From positions 12,480-49,767 of the forward strand of contig NAOQ01000051.1 in assembly GCA_002751075.1 (NCBI GenBank): a stretch of 37,288 bases of DNA, read 5' to 3'. This DNA is from Ichthyophonus hoferi. Its lineage: Eukaryota; Opisthokonta; Ichthyosporea; Ichthyophonida; Ichthyophonidae. Shown here piece after piece: positions 33,123 to 37,288 of this stretch. The notes under the pieces were generated by a model. The model saw nothing but the letters and a program-made list of their open reading frames with translations, was not told the DNA's origin and did not search any database. Position 1 is the stretch's first letter. The number at the start of each line of letters is the position of its first letter. The position numbers and the translations under genes were made by a program.

Positions 33123-36100
33123 ATGAAGGATCGTATGTATGAGCTGCTTAGTGCGAGTGGCGTACCAGAACATAATGCATATGTTGAACTTGATTTGCAG
33201 AGTGTAGAGGAAGAGACAGATCCTCTAGTCACCTTTTTCAAAGATGTAGAGAAAACAAAGATTGATTTAAAGCAGTTGGAGGAAAAGATCCAACTTATTG
33301 CTGAAAAGCACAGCCAAGCACTTACAGCTATAAGTGAAGAACAAGGGCAGCAGCCTAAAGAGGAGCTTGATTTATTGATGGAGGAGGTAACAAGAGTGGC
33401 AAATAGAATTCGTAAAGTTTTGAAGGTAAGATTCTTCACTAATTTTAATTGTGACTGTAATAAAGTTTGTAGTGTTTTACACTTATTTGAATCGTTTTGG
33501 TTTTAGTTTTCTTTTTTTTCTTCTTTAAAAAATCAACCCTTATAGCTATAACTACCACATTATTCATATACTGCCACCGAGTTCCTTATCGTAATATGAT
33601 AATATGGGCTCATAAAATATTTCAGTCCCAATGCATAAGATATTTACTTTTTCTCTCAAAGTAGTATTCGAGATATAGGAGCGCTGGCTGTGTTAAAACT
33701 TGGCTTTTCAATTGTATGCTAAAATACAGTATTTTTCAATCATTGTAGTACTTTTTGTTCTTATTGCCTTAATATAATTGCAGGCAGAGAGATCTTATAT
33801 ATGGGACCACCTCTTTAACCTATGTAGTTACCAGTACTTGATTGAAGCCTAAACTTATGACAACGCGGATATCCAAAATCAACGAAGTTTCTGTAGATAT
33901 ATTAATAGTAACCTATAGGAAGTAGAAATAAATATTGTTTTATTGGAGCATTCATTTTCTATTATTACCCATCATCACCACAAGTTACTCTTTACTGCAT
34001 AATGTTTATTTTGTTACATTTTTTCTATTCTCATTTTTTATAGTAATATAATAAATTAAGTTTTTTAGGATCTATTTTTTTATTATTTTTCAACCTGAGG
34101 ACCAGTCCTTTTCAGAGAGTTCCGGTCAAAAAAGTTACCCTGTCATACTTTATTATTCACTCACTGATGAGGTTGGCGGACCTTGGAACAAGGCACACAT
34201 ATATATTACTATTTTCCTGTATATATTTATCTCTTTCCTTGGACCTTTTAAGAAATGAATGGTGAATAAATAGCAACGCGTCTTGACCGGTAGATTGCCA
34301 TACTTCATTGAAACAAAAACAAACATCAAAAAATTAAGATGCTCAAGTGTTCTTGTGTTGCTATATATTTGATGTACCACCGTTAACGCATCTGAGGAAA
34401 AAAGAAAAAGAAAAATAGCAGTAATAATATTAAATTCAACATATGTTAAAACAAATATGATTAAGCATAATTTTATTCTTAATTTTACACTTGATTATAA
34501 ATTGGACTGTTAAAGCCGTGTCCTCGTGAACATTAATGTACATCCTCTGAACCTATTAAGTATTCAAATATATGCCTAAGAACACGCTTTGACTGATTAG
34601 AATCTGTGAGGTATTTATCTGTGCAGCATTATCCAAAGACAGTAATATTGTAATTATTCTCCATTTTCAAATTCAACTCTTACATGTTATCAAATCCGAA
34701 CTACATTTAAAATCCTCCTGCTGTAGTTGTATTTTTCCCATCCTACAACACTTCCTTAACTTAGTATTTGTACATTAAGTAACGTATTTGTGTTTATTAC
34801 TTAGGCGATGGACCAGGAGATTAAAGATATTCCCGAAAGTGAAGTTGGCCTTGCTGGCACGCGCATTCGCAAACAACAACATGCTGCTCTTTCCCGATCA
34901 TTTGTAGATGTCATGCAAAAATACAACGATGTTCAGACAAAGTGCAAGGCAAAATACAGAGAGCGAGTAAAGCGCCTATATCGCATTGTTAAACCAGAAG
35001 CAACAGAGGAGGCGGTGGATGCAGTATTAGATAATGAAGGAGGGGATTCAATCTTTGCACAAGAGATTTTATCTCAGGGTCATGCTGAGGCTAAACAGGC
35101 CTTGGAAGATATTCAGGTGGGTAGTATTATTTTAAAAGAGCTATACTATGTAATATATTCTTAAATATATTTATGCATGTATATGGAAATTAGGAATCTG
35201 CCAGAATATGAAAATAAATAAGATAGAGTGAAAGGAAATGTGACAAAAATACTTGTGAAGGTATAGCAATGCTTATAAAAAGAATAAATGCAGTAACGAC
35301 ACGATAGATGGATAAAAATTTATTATTTTAATAATAGAGCGCTTGTTCAAATTAATAGAGAGTAGTGATGGCTACAGGGAAAGGCGTGGATAAATAAAAT
35401 ATTATATTCACGCTTGCGCAATCTATATATCTTAGATAGGTTTGCATATAAAAAGCATTTCCATAAATTTTCCAGTAAATATACCAATGTACCATAATCA
35501 TTAGTTGAATGCTTAACCATTTGCATTCAAACCTATACTTATTTTCTGTGAAGCGCTTACATATATATGTAGTGCTTCCTATATTTTATTGTTGCCCCTC
35601 TGGAATATATATACACATGATTGTTTATATATTCTCATTTTCGTCTGTCCTAGGCAAGCAGATCACATTACCACACCAATACAATCCTGCATACCAACCT
35701 TTACTGCTACGTTATTCCTGCTCCCTGTTCTTGAAAAAATCTCCTTTCCACAAGTGAACACTATACTTCATCTGTGTCTATTACTTATGATTAGCTTGTC
35801 TATTAAATTATGAGGTTATCTAGGTGATTCTTATGCCAGAACTGTACCATTGATCATTCTGTCTTCAAACCCAAGACTAAAGTTCAGCATAGCAGACCAT
35901 TAATAATCTTTGAACAGATATTTATGTCTCGAATATTTGGATTTCAAATTGTTCCCCTAGTAAATTCATTTCTCTTACACAGGACCGACATAAAGACATT
36001 GTAAAACTTGAAAAGAGCATAAAAGAGCTTCACGAACTATTCCTGGACATGGCTATGATGGTGAATCAACAAGGTGAAATGATTGACCGTATAGAGTTTC

Positions 36101-36998
36101 AGGTGAGGCCTACAACTATTACGTTGACGCAGTTAGCGTTTTATTTCGTCATATATACATTCATTTCTTGAAAAAAAACTTCCTAGATGCCTTTTTTATA
36201 GAGGAACTATTGTTATCTATCGTAATATGCCATTCATACGGCATTTATTTTGAAGTATTAGTAAGGCATTCATCACCTCGTAGACCTTGTAGCGGGAGCT
36301 AACAATATCTTAGTCATGTATATAGATGAGAAAATATTGTCGTTGTTTTGGTGTCAGATAGGCCTCTAAATAGAAACCTAAGGCCCCTTCAAACACATGG
36401 TAGTAGATATATCATACATTTATGTTATGTTAGAGACAACAGCATATCAGCAACAGCCAGTAAAGTAGATAACACTGAGCTTTAATAAGCATATTTCTTT
36501 TGGCAATTCCGCATTGATTGCTCCCAACCTTTAATATGTAGACCCAATTCTATATTAATTGCCAACACTAAATCAGTTTCAATGGTTAGTTGAAAGCTTG
36601 ACTAGTAAGACCTGTTTACTAAAATATCCAAAAACAATATTCAGGCTTACTGTATCAAACACAAATCACTCAAATTAATTTGTAAAGCGCTTATTGGATT
36701 TATATCATATTAAGAGCATGGTAAACCACACATTCATTTTGCGCCTATAATTGCAAAAGCATATTGTCCAATAGAATGCACACACATACCACACAATGTC
36801 CGTCCCCTTTCTCCTCCTTGACCCCTTGCCTTCTCATAGGTATCGGAGAGTAGCGAATACGTAGAGGATACTGTGGTAATACTAAAGGAGGCTGTAACAC
36901 TCCAAAGCTCAGCGAGGAAGAAAAAGATCATCGTTATAGTTGTGGTATTAATCTTAATTGCTATTGCTGTAGGGGTTATTGTTAAGCTTGCGATGTAA
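33123..36998 (+). CDS. Syntaxin-1-like plasma-membrane Qa-SNARE, four exons, 297 residues
   Basis: Exons 33123-33425, 34805-35116, 35983-36102 and 36840-36998; introns of 1379, 866 and 737 bp, all phase 0 with GT..AG ends (GTAAGA, GTGGGT, GTGAGG donors). Residues 1-8, MKDRMYEL, match the Munc18-binding N-peptide of syntaxin 1 (D3, R4, L8). The three-helix Habc domain covers about 30-160 and includes [18 protein letters not shown]. The SNARE motif runs about 210-272: [19 protein letters not shown], then [12 protein letters not shown] with the zero-layer Gln at 235. A basic ARKKK precedes one membrane helix (275-293) and a four-residue tail. Length is close to the 288 of mammalian syntaxin-1A. 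Role by family: Qa-SNARE in exocytosis, pairing with SNAP-25 and synaptobrevin-type partners. The exon 3/4 border falls two codons after RIEF, inside the SNARE motif. Syntaxin 1 rather than 2/3/4 is not certain. Confidence 0.96.
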
Positions 36999-37288
36999 TC
37001 TTTCTTTTTCTAATGGATAATATATACACGAAAATTTTGTTTCTTTATTGTTAGGATAAAGTCAAAATTTTATGACCAACACTTAGTGCTATAAATTAAA
37101 ATACATTTTTAATGTTGTTAACTTATTGAATGATAAACGAACTATAATGTACTCTCACTAACCCTGCAGGTAAGGGCAGCTTTATAGGATGGGCTCATTG
37201 CTTGAATATCAATTATTAATATTAAATATAGGTTAGTTGTTCAAATCTTTACGTCCCTTTCATCTAATTGCATATACCCTAATTTGTA
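36999..37288. other. 3' flank of the syntaxin gene
   Basis: AT-rich sequence after the stop codon, presumably 3' UTR. No canonical AATAAA is seen in the first 120 bases. CTCTCACTAACCCTGCAGGTAAG at 37153 looks splice-like but no coding frame accompanies it. Confidence 0.5.

Noticed and set aside
33092-33439. 115-codon open frame opposite syntaxin exon 1
   Set aside because: It is the antisense shadow of the coding exon.

Overview
The window is AT-rich nuclear DNA from an animal, probably an early-branching or otherwise AT-biased invertebrate. Three things point to an animal: a syntaxin-1 type SNARE with a Munc18-binding style N-peptide, a two-finger GATA factor with one intron inside each finger, and a 99-residue homologue of the small membrane protein SMIM14. 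All host genes are split by introns of about 230-1380 bp with GT..AG ends. The clade cannot be fixed from this sequence.

Layout. 1-3122 (minus strand): the first four exons of a membrane-anchored, extended-SDR nucleotide-sugar epimerase-like gene, running off the left edge, with its introns full of microsatellites. 3123-5500: AT-rich DNA with no gene seen. 5500-20100: a graveyard of Ty1/copia-like retroelements. A plus-strand copy of family 1 (about 5500-9650) is interrupted by an inverted 5' fragment of its own family. It meets, tail to tail, a minus-strand copy of family 2 (about 9665-14655). A second family 2 copy lies next to it in the same orientation (about 15038-18850) and carries another family 1 fragment, inside which is a 192-base assembly gap. 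Copies A and B share both element and flanking DNA, so they look like an old tandem duplication. 20100-23280: intergenic, with a three-unit tandem repeat.

23284-25144 (plus): TATA box, leader with an overlapping upstream ORF, and a complete three-exon GATA factor of 355 residues with unusual finger loops. 25145-28861: mostly non-coding, with a dispersed repeat in two and a half copies and one weak exon candidate. 28862-30754 (minus): complete three-exon SMIM14-like gene, 99 residues. 30755-33122: no gene seen. 33123-36998 (plus): complete four-exon syntaxin-1-like gene, 297 residues. The tail to 37288 is its 3' flank.

The host genes serve separate roles (Golgi-type sugar-nucleotide metabolism, transcription, ER membrane, vesicle fusion); nothing suggests they act as a unit. 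I found no CRISPR array, toxin system or other new multi-gene system. The most interesting items are the GATA protein, the divergent epimerase-like gene assembled here from four short exons, the probable false duplication at the gap, and the nested, duplicated retroelement block.
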